Shown here: one piece after another, positions 16,591-26,341 of the stretch
Numbering within the stretch: position 1 is the first letter of the stretch
Layout of the letters: every line of letters starts with the position of its first letter
Source: Pseudomonadota bacterium
GTDB lineage: Bacteria > Pseudomonadota > Alphaproteobacteria > Rhizobiales > Xanthobacteraceae
Assembly (NCBI GenBank): GCA_023451825.1
Contig: JAEXYA010000049.1
Span: forward strand, 7,613-71,612
Length of the DNA stretch: 64,000 nt
Direction of reading: 5' to 3'
Position numbers and translations under genes: made by a program
Notes under the pieces: generated by a model
What the model saw: only the letters and a program-made list of their open reading frames with translations
Told to the model about the DNA's origin: nothing
Database searches by the model: none

Positions 16591-17737
16591 CGCGCAACAA
16601 GACGCATTCGGCGTTTATGTGCATTGGCCGTTCTGCCTCTCGAAGTGCCCGTATTGCGACTTCAACAGCCATGTGCGGCATCAACAGATCGACGAAGAAC
16701 GTTTCGCCCGCGCCTTTGCGCGCGAGATCGAAACGACTGCGGCGCGAATTCCCGGCCGCACGGTGACGTCGATCTTTCTCGGTGGCGGCACGCCATCGCT
16801 GATGCAGCCACAAACGGTCGGTTCGATTCTCGATTCGATCGCAAAATACTGGAACGTGGATTCTGCCGTCGAAGTCTCGATGGAAGCGAACCCGACTTCC
16901 GTCGATGCAACACGCTTCCACGGCTATCGCGCCGCTGGCGTCAATCGCGTTTCGCTTGGCGTGCAGGCACTTGACGACGCCTCGCTGAAATCACTGGGAC
17001 GCCTGCACAGCGCACGCGAAGCACTCGACGCGGTTGCGATCGCGCGCAGCGCGTTCGATCGCTACTCGTTCGATCTGATCTATGCACGGCCGGACCAGAC
17101 GCCGGAGATGTGGACCAGCGAGCTCAAGCTCGCGATCTCCGAAGCCGCCGAACATCTGTCGCTCTATCAATTGACCATTGAGGAAGGCACGCCGTTCTTC
17201 GGCTTGCATGCCGCCGGCAAGCTGAAGACGCCGGAAGAGGGCCTCTCGCGCATTCTCTACGACGTGACGCAGGAGGTCTGCGCGCAGCAGGGTCTTCCGA
17301 CCTACGAGATTTCAAATCACGCGCGGCCAGGCGCCGAGTGCAAACACAATCTCGTCTATTGGCGCGGACAGGAATATGCCGGCATCGGACCCGGTGCGCA
17401 TGGCCGCATCGACATCGACGGCACCCGCCATGCGACATCGACCGAAAAGCGCCCGGAGACATGGCTGATGCGTGTCGAAGGCACGGGTCATGGCGTCACG
17501 CTGGATGAAAGCCTCAACAGCGAGGAACGCGCCGACGAATATCTCTTGATGGGGTTGCGGCTGGTCGAGGGCATCGATCCCGCGCGCTATGAAGCGCTGT
17601 CCGGTCGCCCGTTCGATCCCGTGCGCGTGCAGAATCTCTGTGAAGAAGGCGCCATCGTCATCGAGAACGGCCGCCTGCGCGTGACCCAGGAAGGCTTTCC
17701 GGTGCTGGATGCCGTGGTGGCGGATCTGGCGGCGTAA
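16577..17737 (+). CDS. hemW: radical SAM haem chaperone HemW
   Basis: Radical SAM protein of the HemW/YggW group, 386 residues, which binds haem and inserts it into target enzymes; older annotations call it anaerobic coproporphyrinogen oxidase. The cluster motif C-x3-C-x2-C is in FCLSKCPYCDFNSH, and GGGTPSLM follows, with the SAM-binding SMEANPTS. It lacks the extra N-terminal cysteine of true HemN. The start is TTG at 16577, with GGAG eight bases upstream, overlapping the rdgB end. Confidence 0.92.
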   Translation: MNNANAQQDAFGVYVHWPFCLSKCPYCDFNSHVRHQQIDEERFARAFAREIETTAARIPGRTVTSIFLGGGTPSLMQPQTVGSILDSIAKYWNVDSAVEVSMEANPTSVDATRFHGYRAAGVNRVSLGVQALDDASLKSLGRLHSAREALDAVAIARSAFDRYSFDLIYARPDQTPEMWTSELKLAISEAAEHLSLYQLTIEEGTPFFGLHAAGKLKTPEEGLSRILYDVTQEVCAQQGLPTYEISNHARPGAECKHNLVYWRGQEYAGIGPGAHGRIDIDGTRHATSTEKRPETWLMRVEGTGHGVTLDESLNSEERADEYLLMGLRLVEGIDPARYEALSGRPFDPVRVQNLCEEGAIVIENGRLRVTQEGFPVLDAVVADLAA

Positions 17738-17756
17738 GCAAGCCGCAACATACACT

Positions 17757-17870
17757 GCCCCTCATCCTGAGGAGCTGCGCAGCAGCGTCTCGAAGGATGG
17801 CCGCAGGCTCTGAGCGTCACCAGCTCATGGTTCGAGACGGCGCTGCGCGCCTCCTCACCATGAGGGGCAG
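17757..17870. repeat. palindromic element, family C (copy 1)
   Basis: 114-bp inverted repeat. The left half is GCCCCTCATCCTGAGGAGC then GTCTCGAAGGATGG; the right half is CATGGTTCGAGACGGCG then CTCCTCACCATGAGGGGC. Other copies lie at 37371, 47001, 54581, 55769 and 61788, with a rearranged copy at 51657-51824. It lies between convergent hemW and the lpoA-like gene. Confidence 0.9.
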
Positions 17871-17874
17871 AGTG

Positions 17875-19095
17875 TTACGTCCCAAAACTCTTCGGCGAAC
17901 CTGCCACCGGCTGGCCGCCACCCGATGCCACCTTCATGACAGCCAGTCCGCGATCATTGCCGCCATCCGGACGGAAGCGGAACAGGCCGTCGATGCCGGC
18001 AAAGCCGGATTGATTGGTGAGCACTTCCGGCGCGAAACGCTGACCGCCTTGCGTGCGCGCCAAGGCCGCCACGAGCGCGACGGCATCATAGGCAAGCGTC
18101 GCCGTACGGACGGGATCGTTGCCGTATTTCGTGCGATAGCGGCCAGAGAATGCGCGGAAACCGGCAGGATCGGGCGCAGCATAGAGGCCCCCCTGCATCG
18201 ACGCGGCGCCGAACACGCGTGGATTGTCCCACAGACCGGTGCCGAGCAGCTGCACATTGCGCAGATTGGCGCCGGCTGTCGTCAGCGCATCCGCCGTGGC
18301 CACCACGGCTTCACCATCATCGGCGAGCAACAGCGCATCGGCGCCGGTGAGCTGGGCCGCGATGTTCTTCGCTGCCGCAGAGCGATCGGCACCATAGCGT
18401 TCGAAGGCCACCACCCGGCCTCCCTTGCGCGCCACCGCCTGCTTGAAAGCGACTTCGACCACATTGCCGTAGGCATTTTGCGGCAGCAGCGCCGCGAAGG
18501 AGCGCTTGCCGGTGCTGTAAGCATAATCGACGATGCGGTTGACGTCGGATTCCGGCAGGAAGCTGAGCAGATAGACGCCGCGACCCGCCACGCTCGAATC
18601 TGTCGAGAAGGCGATGACGGGAATGTTGCGTGCACGGGTGATCTGCGCCACCGCCGGGACCGACACCGCAAAGAGAGGCCCGACAATGATTTCGGCGCCT
18701 TCATTGAGCGCCTGTTGCGCCGCCTGCTGCGCGCCCGCGGCACTTCCGGCATCGTCCTTCACCAGCAACTGGATATTCGGGTTCTGGAATTCGGAATAGG
18801 CCATTTCGGCCGCATTCTTCATCGACTGCGCGGCAAGGCCGGCATTGCCCGACGCCGATTGCGGCAAAATCAGCCCAACCTTCACGCCACCGGTGCCGAT
18901 CGCCTGCGGCTGCTGCGCCGGGCCGGCGGGCGCCGTCGGGGGCGGCTCACCCGGGCTGTTCACGCTGTAATTATTGGTCAACGTCTGCTGGATGCCGGAA
19001 CAGGCCGACAGCAAGGGCGCCCCGAGCAGCAAGCCCAGAGCCGTTCGCCGGGTGGCGCCCGGGCGTGTTGAATTCGGATCGAACGGATCGGCCAT
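17875..19095 (-). CDS. penicillin-binding protein activator (LpoA-like lipoprotein)
   Basis: This 406-residue lipoprotein has a basic N-terminus, a hydrophobic stretch and lipobox LLSAC (Cys about residue 32), then a Pro-rich linker. A periplasmic-binding-protein (type 1, Leu-binding-like) fold follows: VKVGLILPQSASGNAGLAAQS...ELI-like IQLLVKDDAG...EIIVGPLFA...NIPVIAFS. It lies divergent from rsmI with yraN next, the same arrangement as E. coli lpoA, which argues for an outer-membrane activator of peptidoglycan synthases rather than an amino-acid transporter component. The start is the ATG at 19095; the in-frame codon at 19128 adds an implausible leader. Confidence 0.75.
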   Translation of the reverse strand: MADPFDPNSTRPGATRRTALGLLLGAPLLSACSGIQQTLTNNYSVNSPGEPPPTAPAGPAQQPQAIGTGGVKVGLILPQSASGNAGLAAQSMKNAAEMAYSEFQNPNIQLLVKDDAGSAAGAQQAAQQALNEGAEIIVGPLFAVSVPAVAQITRARNIPVIAFSTDSSVAGRGVYLLSFLPESDVNRIVDYAYSTGKRSFAALLPQNAYGNVVEVAFKQAVARKGGRVVAFERYGADRSAAAKNIAAQLTGADALLLADDGEAVVATADALTTAGANLRNVQLLGTGLWDNPRVFGAASMQGGLYAAPDPAGFRAFSGRYRTKYGNDPVRTATLAYDAVALVAALARTQGGQRFAPEVLTNQSGFAGIDGLFRFRPDGGNDRGLAVMKVASGGGQPVAGSPKSFGT

Positions 19096-19296
19096 CGCTT
19101 CTCTTCTTCTCGGCCGGCAAGCCGGCACCCTCCCAGTTTATAACGGGAGGCTGGATTCAGACATACTGTTCGGGATTAGTTAACCGAAACAAAAGGTTTA
19201 TATTTGGCACTGCCGCCAGATGCCGATCCGGTAACCGGAAACGACGGCTGAAAAACGACTGTCCCTCTTTGGCGCGTTTCCCTCTAGATTGCTCCC

Positions 19297-20223
19297 ATGC
19301 GTGCGAACCCGATTTCCTCCGAATCCAGCGTCCCCCACCGGACCTTCACGGTCTCCGGTCACGTGCTGACGGCCCCGAAAGCCGCGTCTGGCCTGCATCT
19401 GGTGGCGACACCGATCGGCAATCTCGGCGACATCACGTTGCGCGCACTGGAAGTGCTCGCCGGAGTGGACGTGGTGGCGTGCGAGGACACACGCATCAGT
19501 CGCCGCTTGATGGAACGCTACGGTATATCTGCCGATCTCAAGCAGTATCACGAACATAATGCCGAAGCAGCGCGGCCCAAAATTCTCGCCAAACTTGCGG
19601 AAGGCGGATCGATCGCACTGATTTCGGATGCCGGTACGCCGCTGATTTCCGATCCCGGCTTCAAGCTCGTGCGCGAAGTGACCGCTGCGGGCTTCGACGT
19701 CTTCGCATTGCCCGGCCCATCCTCCGTGCTGACGGCCCTCGCCGTTTCGGCGCTGCCGACCGATCGCTTCTTCTTCGAGGGCTTTCTGCCCTCCAAGCAG
19801 ATGGCGCGCCGCAGCCGGCTGGAAGAACTGTCCCGCATCGACGCCACCATCGTGATGTTCGAATCCGGCAATCGCGTGCAGGAGATGCTGGGCGATCTCG
19901 CCGACATCATGGGCCAGCGTGAGGCCGCGATCTGTCGCGAACTGACCAAGCTGCATGAAGAGATTTCGCGGGGACCGATTGCTAAACTCGCGAAGACGGC
20001 CGATGAACTGGAAACCCGCGGCGAATTCGTCGTGGTGCTCGGCCCGCCCGCCGCCGATGCCCAGGCGATGACCGATGACGATCTCGACACGCTGCTGCGC
20101 ACATCGCTGCAGCGCGATAGCGTCAAGGATGCGGTCGCGCATGCGGTCGAATTGTCGGGCCGGCAGCGCCGCGCCGTCTATGCCCGCGCGCTCGAACTCG
20201 CCAGGGAGGTCGGCGATGGTTAA
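19297..20223 (+). CDS. rsmI: 16S rRNA (cytidine1402-2'-O)-methyltransferase RsmI
   Basis: SAM-dependent methyltransferase of the tetrapyrrole-methylase fold, 308 residues, which 2'-O-methylates C1402 of 16S rRNA. It has a short N-terminal extension, then GLHLVATPIGNLGDITLRALEVL, the motif VACEDTRISRRLMERYGI, and GSIALISDAGTPLISDPGF with LPGPSSVLTALAVSALP. The stop overlaps the yraN start by 8 bp, so the two are probably co-translated. Confidence 0.95.
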   Translation: MRANPISSESSVPHRTFTVSGHVLTAPKAASGLHLVATPIGNLGDITLRALEVLAGVDVVACEDTRISRRLMERYGISADLKQYHEHNAEAARPKILAKLAEGGSIALISDAGTPLISDPGFKLVREVTAAGFDVFALPGPSSVLTALAVSALPTDRFFFEGFLPSKQMARRSRLEELSRIDATIVMFESGNRVQEMLGDLADIMGQREAAICRELTKLHEEISRGPIAKLAKTADELETRGEFVVVLGPPAADAQAMTDDDLDTLLRTSLQRDSVKDAVAHAVELSGRQRRAVYARALELAREVGDG

Positions 20224-20626
20224 GCCCAGGGAGCTCTCGGCCCCCGGCCGCAGCAAGGCGCCATCGCCGCAGCGCGTGGCCGCTTTCGCCACCGGCCTTT
20301 CTGCCGAAAGCCGCGCCAGCGCCATGCTGCTGGCAAAGGGTTATCGCATTCTCGCCCGCCGCTTCCGCACGCCCCATGGCGAGATCGACATCGTCGCCCG
20401 TAAGCGCAACCTGATCGCCTTTGTCGAGGTGAAAGCCCGCGAGACGCTCGACGATGCCGCTTATGCGGTGACGCCGCAGCAGCAGGTGCGCATCAGCAAT
20501 GCCGCGCAGGGCTGGCTGATGGCGCATCCCGAACATGCCGATTTCGACATGCGTTTCGACGTGATCCTGATTGCGCCGAAGCATCTGCCACGCCATCTGT
20601 TAGCGGCATTCGACGCCGCCTCCTGA
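20216..20626 (+). CDS. YraN/UPF0102 family endonuclease-like protein
   Basis: This 136-residue protein has the restriction-endonuclease-like core of UPF0102: RILARRFRTPHGEIDIVARKRNLIAFVEVKARE, in which Glu, Asp and the E-x-K triad (EVKAR) form a putative metal-binding active site. The N-terminal ~25 residues are Pro/Arg-rich. The start ATG at 20216 lies inside the rsmI 3' end (8-bp overlap). The rsmI-yraN pairing is widespread. The biological role is unresolved. Confidence 0.87.
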   Translation: MVKPRELSAPGRSKAPSPQRVAAFATGLSAESRASAMLLAKGYRILARRFRTPHGEIDIVARKRNLIAFVEVKARETLDDAAYAVTPQQQVRISNAAQGWLMAHPEHADFDMRFDVILIAPKHLPRHLLAAFDAAS

Positions 20627-20647
20627 CGCTTCATTCGGAATGAACCC

Positions 20648-21589
20648 ATGACCCTGAACATCGCCGTCCAGATGGACCCCATCGCCCGCATCAATCACAA
20701 GGGTGATTCCACCTTCGCGATGCTGCTCGAGGCGCAGAAGCGCGGCCACCGCCTGTCCTATTACACGCCGGACAAGCTGTCGCTGCGCGGCAATGACGTG
20801 GTGGCACCAGTGCACCCGCTGGAAGTGCGCGATGTCGAGGGCGACTATTTCACGCTCGGCGAGCCAGAACGCGTGAACATGGAAAGTTTTGATGTGGTGC
20901 TGCTACGGCAGGATCCGCCGTTCGATCTCGCTTACATCACCTCGACGCATCTGCTCGAACGCATTCATCCGAAGACGCTGGTGGTGAACGACCCCGCTTC
21001 CGTGCGCAACGCGCCGGAGAAGATTTTCGTGATGGGCTTCAACGACCTGATGCCGCCGACTCTCATCTCCCGCAACAAGGATGAGATCAACGCGTTCCGG
21101 GCCGAGCATGGCGCCGTGGTGATGAAGCCGCTGCACGGCCATGGCGGCGCGGCAGTGTTCCGCGTGCTGCCGCAGGACATGAATTTTGGCTCGCTCTACG
21201 ACCTGTTCTCCGTGACCTTCAAGGAGCAGTGGGTGATCCAGCGCTTCCTTCCTGAAGTGAAGCATGGCGACAAGCGCATCATCCTGGTGGACGGCGAGTT
21301 CGCCGGGGCGGTCAACCGCGTGCCGGCCGAAGACGACCTGCGCTCCAACATGGTGCGCGGCGGCGCTGCAAAATCCACCGAGCTGTCGCCGCGCGAACGC
21401 GAGATCTGCGAACGCGTGGGCCCGGAACTACGCAAGCGCGGCCTGCTCTTCGTCGGCATCGACGTGATCGACGGTAATCTCACCGAGATCAACGTGACCT
21501 CACCCACAGGCATCCGCGCGATTGCCAAGCTCGGCGGCCCCGACGTTGCGGCGCGCATCTGGGATGTGATCGAGGCGAAGCGGAAGTAA
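20648..21589 (+). CDS. gshB: glutathione synthase
   Basis: ATP-grasp ligase joining gamma-glutamylcysteine and glycine, 313 residues. The N-terminus MTLNIAVQMDPIARINHKGDST is the family opening; the substrate loop LLRQDPPFDLAYITSTHLLE and the ATP-grasp elements VMKPLHGHGGAAVFRV, QRFLPEVKHGDKRIILVDG and EINVTSPTGIRAI are all present. It stands alone 22 bp after yraN. Confidence 0.96.
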   Translation: MTLNIAVQMDPIARINHKGDSTFAMLLEAQKRGHRLSYYTPDKLSLRGNDVVAPVHPLEVRDVEGDYFTLGEPERVNMESFDVVLLRQDPPFDLAYITSTHLLERIHPKTLVVNDPASVRNAPEKIFVMGFNDLMPPTLISRNKDEINAFRAEHGAVVMKPLHGHGGAAVFRVLPQDMNFGSLYDLFSVTFKEQWVIQRFLPEVKHGDKRIILVDGEFAGAVNRVPAEDDLRSNMVRGGAAKSTELSPREREICERVGPELRKRGLLFVGIDVIDGNLTEINVTSPTGIRAIAKLGGPDVAARIWDVIEAKRK

Positions 21590-21592
21590 TCT

Positions 21593-21686
21593 TCCGTCAT
21601 TGCGAGGAGCGAAGCGACGAAGCAATCCAGAAAGCCGCAGACGAGGACTGGATTGCTTCGTCGCCAAGAGGCTCCTCGCAATGACG
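21593..21686. repeat. palindromic element, family D (copy 1)
   Basis: 94-bp inverted repeat. The left arm is CCGTCATTGCGAGGAGCG then CGACGAAGCAATCCAG; the right arm is CTGGATTGCTTCGTCG then CTCCTCGCAATGACG. Other copies are at 34000 and 42943, with a lone half-arm at 10611. It is directly downstream of gshB. Confidence 0.9.
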
Positions 21687-21853
21687 ACCGTTTGCTGCGG
21701 CGCGAACAACTTCCGACGCGCAATCTTGCATATTCTCCAATCCAGTTTCGCTTGCCAGTTCGCACCGGCAGGCGCAGCATGTTTCTGCACGCTCGATCAA
21801 TCGAGCGGCCCGTCACAATGGCGGCTAACAAAAGAATAGTGTTGGAGGAACGC

Positions 21854-22846
21854 ATGACTTCAGACGTCTCGCGACGTTCGCTGCTCGCCCTCGGTGCCGG
21901 ATTGGGCGCAGGGCTTGGCGCAAATCTCATCGCTCCCGGCCTGATCGGCAGCGCATCGGCGAAAGCGCCGAAGCTCGGCACCCAGGCGCCTTACTTCCAT
22001 CGCTTCATGTTCGGCGACGCCGAAGTCTCGGTGGTCTCCGACGGGCCACTGCCGCTTGGCGACCCCTCCGGCACTTTTGTCGGCGTACCCAAGGAAGACG
22101 TGCAGAAAATGCTGACGGACAATTTCCTGTCCCCCAGCAATGTGATCCTCGAGCAGAACGTGCCGATCATCAACATGAACGACAAGCTCATCATGTTCGA
22201 TACCGGCATGGGCACGTCGAAACTGTTCGGGCCGACCACCGGTCGCCTGATGAAGAGCATCGCGGAAGCCGGCATCAAGCCTGAGCAAATCGACGCCATC
22301 GTCTGCTCGCATGCGCATATCGATCATATCGGCGGCATTGTCGGCGCCGATGACAAGCCGCTCTTTCCCAATGCGCAGGTCTATATCAGCGAAGAGGACT
22401 TCAAGTTCTGGACCGACGAAGGCAAGATGGGCTCGCCGCTCAAGGATTTCATCGTCCATGCGCGCAAGAACCTCATGCCGGTGAAGGATCGCCTGGTGTT
22501 CTTCAAGGACAACCAGGAATTCCTGCCGGGCGTCGTCGCCATGCATGCGCCCGGCCACACTTTTGGCCACCACATGTTCATGATCACGTCGGCAGGAAAA
22601 TCTTTCGCATTCCTTGGTGATCTCACCCACCACCAGGTGCTTTTGCTTGAGAAGCCGCGGATGGAATTCTCCTACGACTCCGATCCGAAGATGGCAGCGG
22701 CCTCGCGTGTCAAAATGCTGGACATGCTGGCGGCCAACAAGACCGCTGTCATGTCCTATCACTTCGCGTGGCCGGGCTACGGCCATGTGGTGAAAGCCGG
22801 CGATGGCTTCCGCTATATCGCGGAGCCGATGATCATGAACCTGTAA
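21854..22846 (+). CDS. exported metallo-beta-lactamase-fold hydrolase
   Basis: This 330-residue protein begins with a twin-arginine signal (SRRSLLALGAG..., cleavage after SASA). It carries the metal-binding motif CSHAHIDHIGG (HxHxDH), a later His in MHAPGHTFGHH, and Asp in FLGDLTHH, enough to bind two metals. It resembles the periplasmic MBL-fold proteins of rhizobia related to lactonases/alkylsulfatase-like hydrolases; the substrate is unknown. GGAGGA seven bases before the ATG at 21854 decides the start. Its 3' end overlaps the converging diguanylate cyclase gene by 14 bp. Confidence 0.85.
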   Translation: MTSDVSRRSLLALGAGLGAGLGANLIAPGLIGSASAKAPKLGTQAPYFHRFMFGDAEVSVVSDGPLPLGDPSGTFVGVPKEDVQKMLTDNFLSPSNVILEQNVPIINMNDKLIMFDTGMGTSKLFGPTTGRLMKSIAEAGIKPEQIDAIVCSHAHIDHIGGIVGADDKPLFPNAQVYISEEDFKFWTDEGKMGSPLKDFIVHARKNLMPVKDRLVFFKDNQEFLPGVVAMHAPGHTFGHHMFMITSAGKSFAFLGDLTHHQVLLLEKPRMEFSYDSDPKMAAASRVKMLDMLAANKTAVMSYHFAWPGYGHVVKAGDGFRYIAEPMIMNL

Positions 22847-23933
22847 GCGCGCGAAACGCCGGTGATGATCCTGCGGCGATGGCCGCCGCGGGATTGTCCG
22901 ATCCTGCGGGTGAGCCGCCGGTCAGCGCGGAAATGCCGGCCTTGTGGATCCGGAACGTGTTGCGGCCGGCCTTCTTGGCCGCATAAAGCGCCGCATCCGC
23001 CATGACATTGAGCTGCGCCGATGGCGTGTGGCTATCCGCCAATGCGATGCCGACAGAGGCGCCGATCTTCAACTGATGGCCGCGATACTCCATGGGATAG
23101 CCGAGATGCGCAATGATGGCGCGAGCGGCGTCGGACGCTTCGGCAAGGCGCGCATCACGGCTGAGCATCACAGCGAATTCATCACCGCCAATACGCGCGA
23201 CAAGCTCTGCATCCGGGCAGACATCACGGATGCGCTCGGCAGCCTGCTTCAGGCATTCGTCACCGGCGGCATGACCGAGGCTGTCATTCACCGGTTTGAA
23301 TTCATCGAGATCGATCAGCAACAGCGCCCCAAACGGCCTGACGTGCTGCGACGATGCATGATCCAGCAGCGATAGCCTCGCCTGAAACTGGCTGCGATTG
23401 GCAAGGCCGGTGAGCACATCGAATTCAGCGAGATAGCGGGTGCGATCGGCGAGGATCTTTTCGTCGGTGATGTCCTGCTTCATGCCGAAGATACGAACGG
23501 CAACGCCATCGACGGATTCGACGGTGGCGGTAATCCTGATCCAGCGGCGGTTTCCCTTGAAGCTGATGATCTCCGCATCGAGCGTGAAGCCGGTGCGATC
23601 CTCGATCGCCTTGCTGCGCCGCTTGGTCAGCTCACGGACGAATTCCTCCGGATAGCATTTCAGCGTCTCGCCGCGGTCCGGCATCACCCCGCGCGGCAGA
23701 TCGAAAATGTCATAGACCACGTCGGTCCAGGTCAACGCTTCACTCGGCAATTCGCATTCCCAAACGCCGATGCGTGCGGCCGAAGAGGCGCGATCGAAAA
23801 TCTTTCGGCTGTGGGCGAGCTTGGCAGCCTGCTGTTCGAGTTCGACCTGCTGGGCGGCAAGCTGCGCCCGCAGGGTCGCAATCAGCTCGGCATCGTCGGA
23901 AGCGGCGGTTTGCCTGGGCGGGCAATCTGACAT
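22833..23933 (-). CDS. PAS-GGDEF diguanylate cyclase
   Basis: This 366-residue cytoplasmic protein has an N-terminal coiled coil (about residues 15-45), a PAS domain with PAC tail (50-165, IGVWECELPSEALTW...IFGMKQDITDEK), and a GGDEF domain (175-335) with intact active-site loop RIGGDEFAVM. It should make cyclic di-GMP. The inhibitory I-site RxxD expected nine to six residues before GG is absent (Pro and Glu occupy those positions), so product inhibition is unlikely. It converges on the MBL gene with a 14-bp overlap. Confidence 0.9.
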   Translation of the reverse strand: MSDCPPRQTAASDDAELIATLRAQLAAQQVELEQQAAKLAHSRKIFDRASSAARIGVWECELPSEALTWTDVVYDIFDLPRGVMPDRGETLKCYPEEFVRELTKRRSKAIEDRTGFTLDAEIISFKGNRRWIRITATVESVDGVAVRIFGMKQDITDEKILADRTRYLAEFDVLTGLANRSQFQARLSLLDHASSQHVRPFGALLLIDLDEFKPVNDSLGHAAGDECLKQAAERIRDVCPDAELVARIGGDEFAVMLSRDARLAEASDAARAIIAHLGYPMEYRGHQLKIGASVGIALADSHTPSAQLNVMADAALYAAKKAGRNTFRIHKAGISALTGGSPAGSDNPAAAIAAGSSPAFRALTGS

Positions 23934-24109
23934 GCGGCGGAGACTCGGACTTCGTCGTCACTTGATTCTTGTCTTGCTTCGCATGGCCGAGTTTATGATT
24001 TGCTGCAAGCCGATCAATCATCGTCGCGACGATGTGCGGCACCGCCACTAACGTTCTTGTCGCCATCAAAATAGATTGCTACCTTTGATTGATCATCTGG
24101 GGTGGCGTG

Positions 24110-25643
24110 ATGCAGCATGTCGCGACGGTCGCATTCGAGGGAATCGACGCCCGCGCGGTGGACGTGCAGGTGCAGGTCGTGCCCGGCCTGCCGAATTTCA
24201 TCATCGTCGGCCTGCCGGACAAAGCCGTCTCTGAGGCGCGCGAGCGCGTACGCGCGGCGCTGACGGCATCCGGCCTAGCGCTGCCGGCCCGGCGGATCAT
24301 CGTCAATCTCGCGCCGGCAGACCTCCCGAAGGAGGGCAGCCATTATGATCTCCCGATCGCACTTGGCCTGATGGCCACCATCGGCGCGATCCCACATGAT
24401 GCACTTGCCGGTTTCACGGTGCTCGGCGAACTCGGCCTCGACGGTTCGCTGGCGCCGGTGGCCGGCGTGCTGCCGGCAGCGATCGGCGCCAATGGGCGTG
24501 ACGAGGGGCTGATCTGTCCCGCAGCCTGCGGCGCAGAAGCGGCATGGGCCAGCCCGGATATCCAGATCATCGCCGCGCAATCGCTGATCCAGATCGCCAA
24601 TCATTTCAAAGGCACGCAAGTGCTGTCGCGCCCCCAGCCGAAAGTGCAGACCCGCGAAGACAGCCTGCTCGACCTCCGTGACATCAAGGGACAGGAGAGC
24701 GCCAAGCGGGCACTGGAGATTGCAGCGGCCGGAGGGCACCATCTTTTGATGATGGGCAGCCCAGGCTCTGGCAAATCCATGCTCGCCGCGCGGCTACCGT
24801 CGATCCTGCCGCCGCTGGCGCCGGCTGAGTTGCTCGAAGTCTCGATGATCGCTTCGGTCGCTGGCATGATCCGCGACGGGGCACTGACGGCGCAACGGCC
24901 GTTTCGCGCGCCGCATCATTCCGCCAGCATGGCAGCCCTGACCGGCGGCGGGCTGCGTGCTCGCCCGGGGGAGATTTCTGGCGCATCAGGGCGTGCTGTT
25001 TCTCGACGAACTGCCCGAATTCGATCCGCGCGTGCTGGATTCCTTGCGTGCGCCATTGGAAAACGGCGAGGTCGCCGTCTCGCGCGCCAATCACCGCGTC
25101 ACCTATCCCGCCCGCTTCATGCTGGTCGCGGCGATGAACCCCTGCCGCTGCGGCCATGCTTTCGAGCCCGGCTTCGCCTGCAAACGCGGCCGGATCGACC
25201 GTTGCACCTCGGACTATCAGACACGGATCTCCGGCCCGCTGATGGACCGCATCGATCTGCGGATCGAAGTGCCGGCCGTCACCGCCGCCGATCTGATCCT
25301 GCCGCCACCATCCGAAGGCTCGGCCGAAGTCGCTGCCCGCGTTGCAGCGGCGCGCGACCTGCAGACGGCACGTTATGCGGCAGCGGGACTTATCGGCACG
25401 CATACCAATGCATCGGCACCGGCCTCCGTTCTCGAAACCGCGGCGCAGCCGGACAAACAAGGCCTGGCTTTGCTGAAGGATGCCGCCGAGACCATGCGGC
25501 TGAGCGCCCGCGGCTATCACCGCGTCCTGCGCGTTGCCCGCACGCTCGCTGATCTCGACGCCGCCGAGAAGATCGGCCGGCTGCACCTCGCCGAAGCCCT
25601 CTCTTATCGTGCATTGGCCGACGAGGTGCGGAGCGCTGCGTGA
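24110..25643 (+). pseudogene. YifB/ComM-like Mg-chelatase family ATPase, frameshifted
   Basis: The first frame (24110 to about 24979) encodes the ChlI-like N-terminal domain, then Walker A GSPGSGKSM and FRAPHHSASMAALTGGG up to RARPGEIS. The rest, from LAHQGVLFLDELPEF (Walker B) and AAMNPCRCG to the C-terminus RALADEV, lies in another frame (codons from 24978, stop 25643). Only one base separates ATT (Ile, 24974-24976) and CTG (Leu, 24978), where a Ser codon is expected, so two bases are missing. With them restored the protein would be about 510 residues, the normal size. Either a true inactivating mutation or a sequencing error; both halves remain well conserved. YifB/ComM acts in branch migration during transformation in other bacteria. 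Confidence 0.9.
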
Positions 25644-25736
25644 AAACACAACACATACGCGTATCGTCAACTCGACGGTAACCACTCCCGTTTACGCTTC
25701 GCTCACCATACCCCGCATGACGAGGGGCAGGGGCGA

Positions 25737-26219
25737 GTGCGTATCATGTTGCGTTTCAAGATCTTGGCCTCCACGATTCCGTTGGCGATTGCCGCTTTCC
25801 TCGCGCGTGGGGAGCTGTTCGTGTCGGCACATCCGTGTATCGCCGCGGGCGACGGCTCGGTGCAGATCGCAGCATTCCCCTGGCAGGCACAGAGCCATGT
25901 AAGCTTCACCGACGACCCCACCCTTGCCACCGTGCGGGTGCAGATCGTGGGAAGCGCAGAGAACGCCGACTTCGCGGTCATCGATGACGAGGGAGGAAAC
26001 GAAGAACCCGGAGCCTGCTCCGCCAGCGTCGCCACCCGCTTCATCGGCATCAGCGCATCGGCCGCCAGCACCGATCCGGTGATCTATCTGTCCGACAGCG
26101 GCGATGCGGATTATCGCATCTTTGTGCGCTCGCGGAGTTTCAGCGTGCGCGATGCCGCCGCCCTGATCGTCGGTGCACGCCATATGCAGCCCGCAAGGAT
26201 GGCGGCAGCCAGCCTTTGA
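25737..26219 (+). CDS. small secreted protein of unknown function
   Basis: 160 residues from the GTG at 25737, or 157 from the ATG at 25746; the signal peptide (LRFKILASTIPLAIAAFLARG) suits either. The mature part has two Cys (in SAHPCIAAG and EPGACSAS) that could form a disulfide, an acidic middle, and SDSGDADYRIFVRSRSFSVRDAAALIVGAR near the end. I recognise no family. It lies 120 bp ahead of the hybrid histidine kinase gene, which makes a periplasmic accessory or sensory role possible but unproven. Codon use looks ordinary. Confidence 0.7.
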   Translation: MRIMLRFKILASTIPLAIAAFLARGELFVSAHPCIAAGDGSVQIAAFPWQAQSHVSFTDDPTLATVRVQIVGSAENADFAVIDDEGGNEEPGACSASVATRFIGISASAASTDPVIYLSDSGDADYRIFVRSRSFSVRDAAALIVGARHMQPARMAAASL

Positions 26220-26341
26220 GGCGCGTTAACACCGCATCAACCATAACCGTACCACGCCGGTATCATCTCCTCGTCTGCAACGCCTTGGCAATCTGATCCG
26301 CCCATCATCGCCGCATCCCAGCACCCGGCCGGAGTGGCGTC

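Noticed and set aside
17797..19071. 424-residue open frame opposite the lpoA-like gene
   Set aside because: Arg/His-rich composition and an antisense position to a clear lipoprotein gene; high GC keeps antisense frames open.
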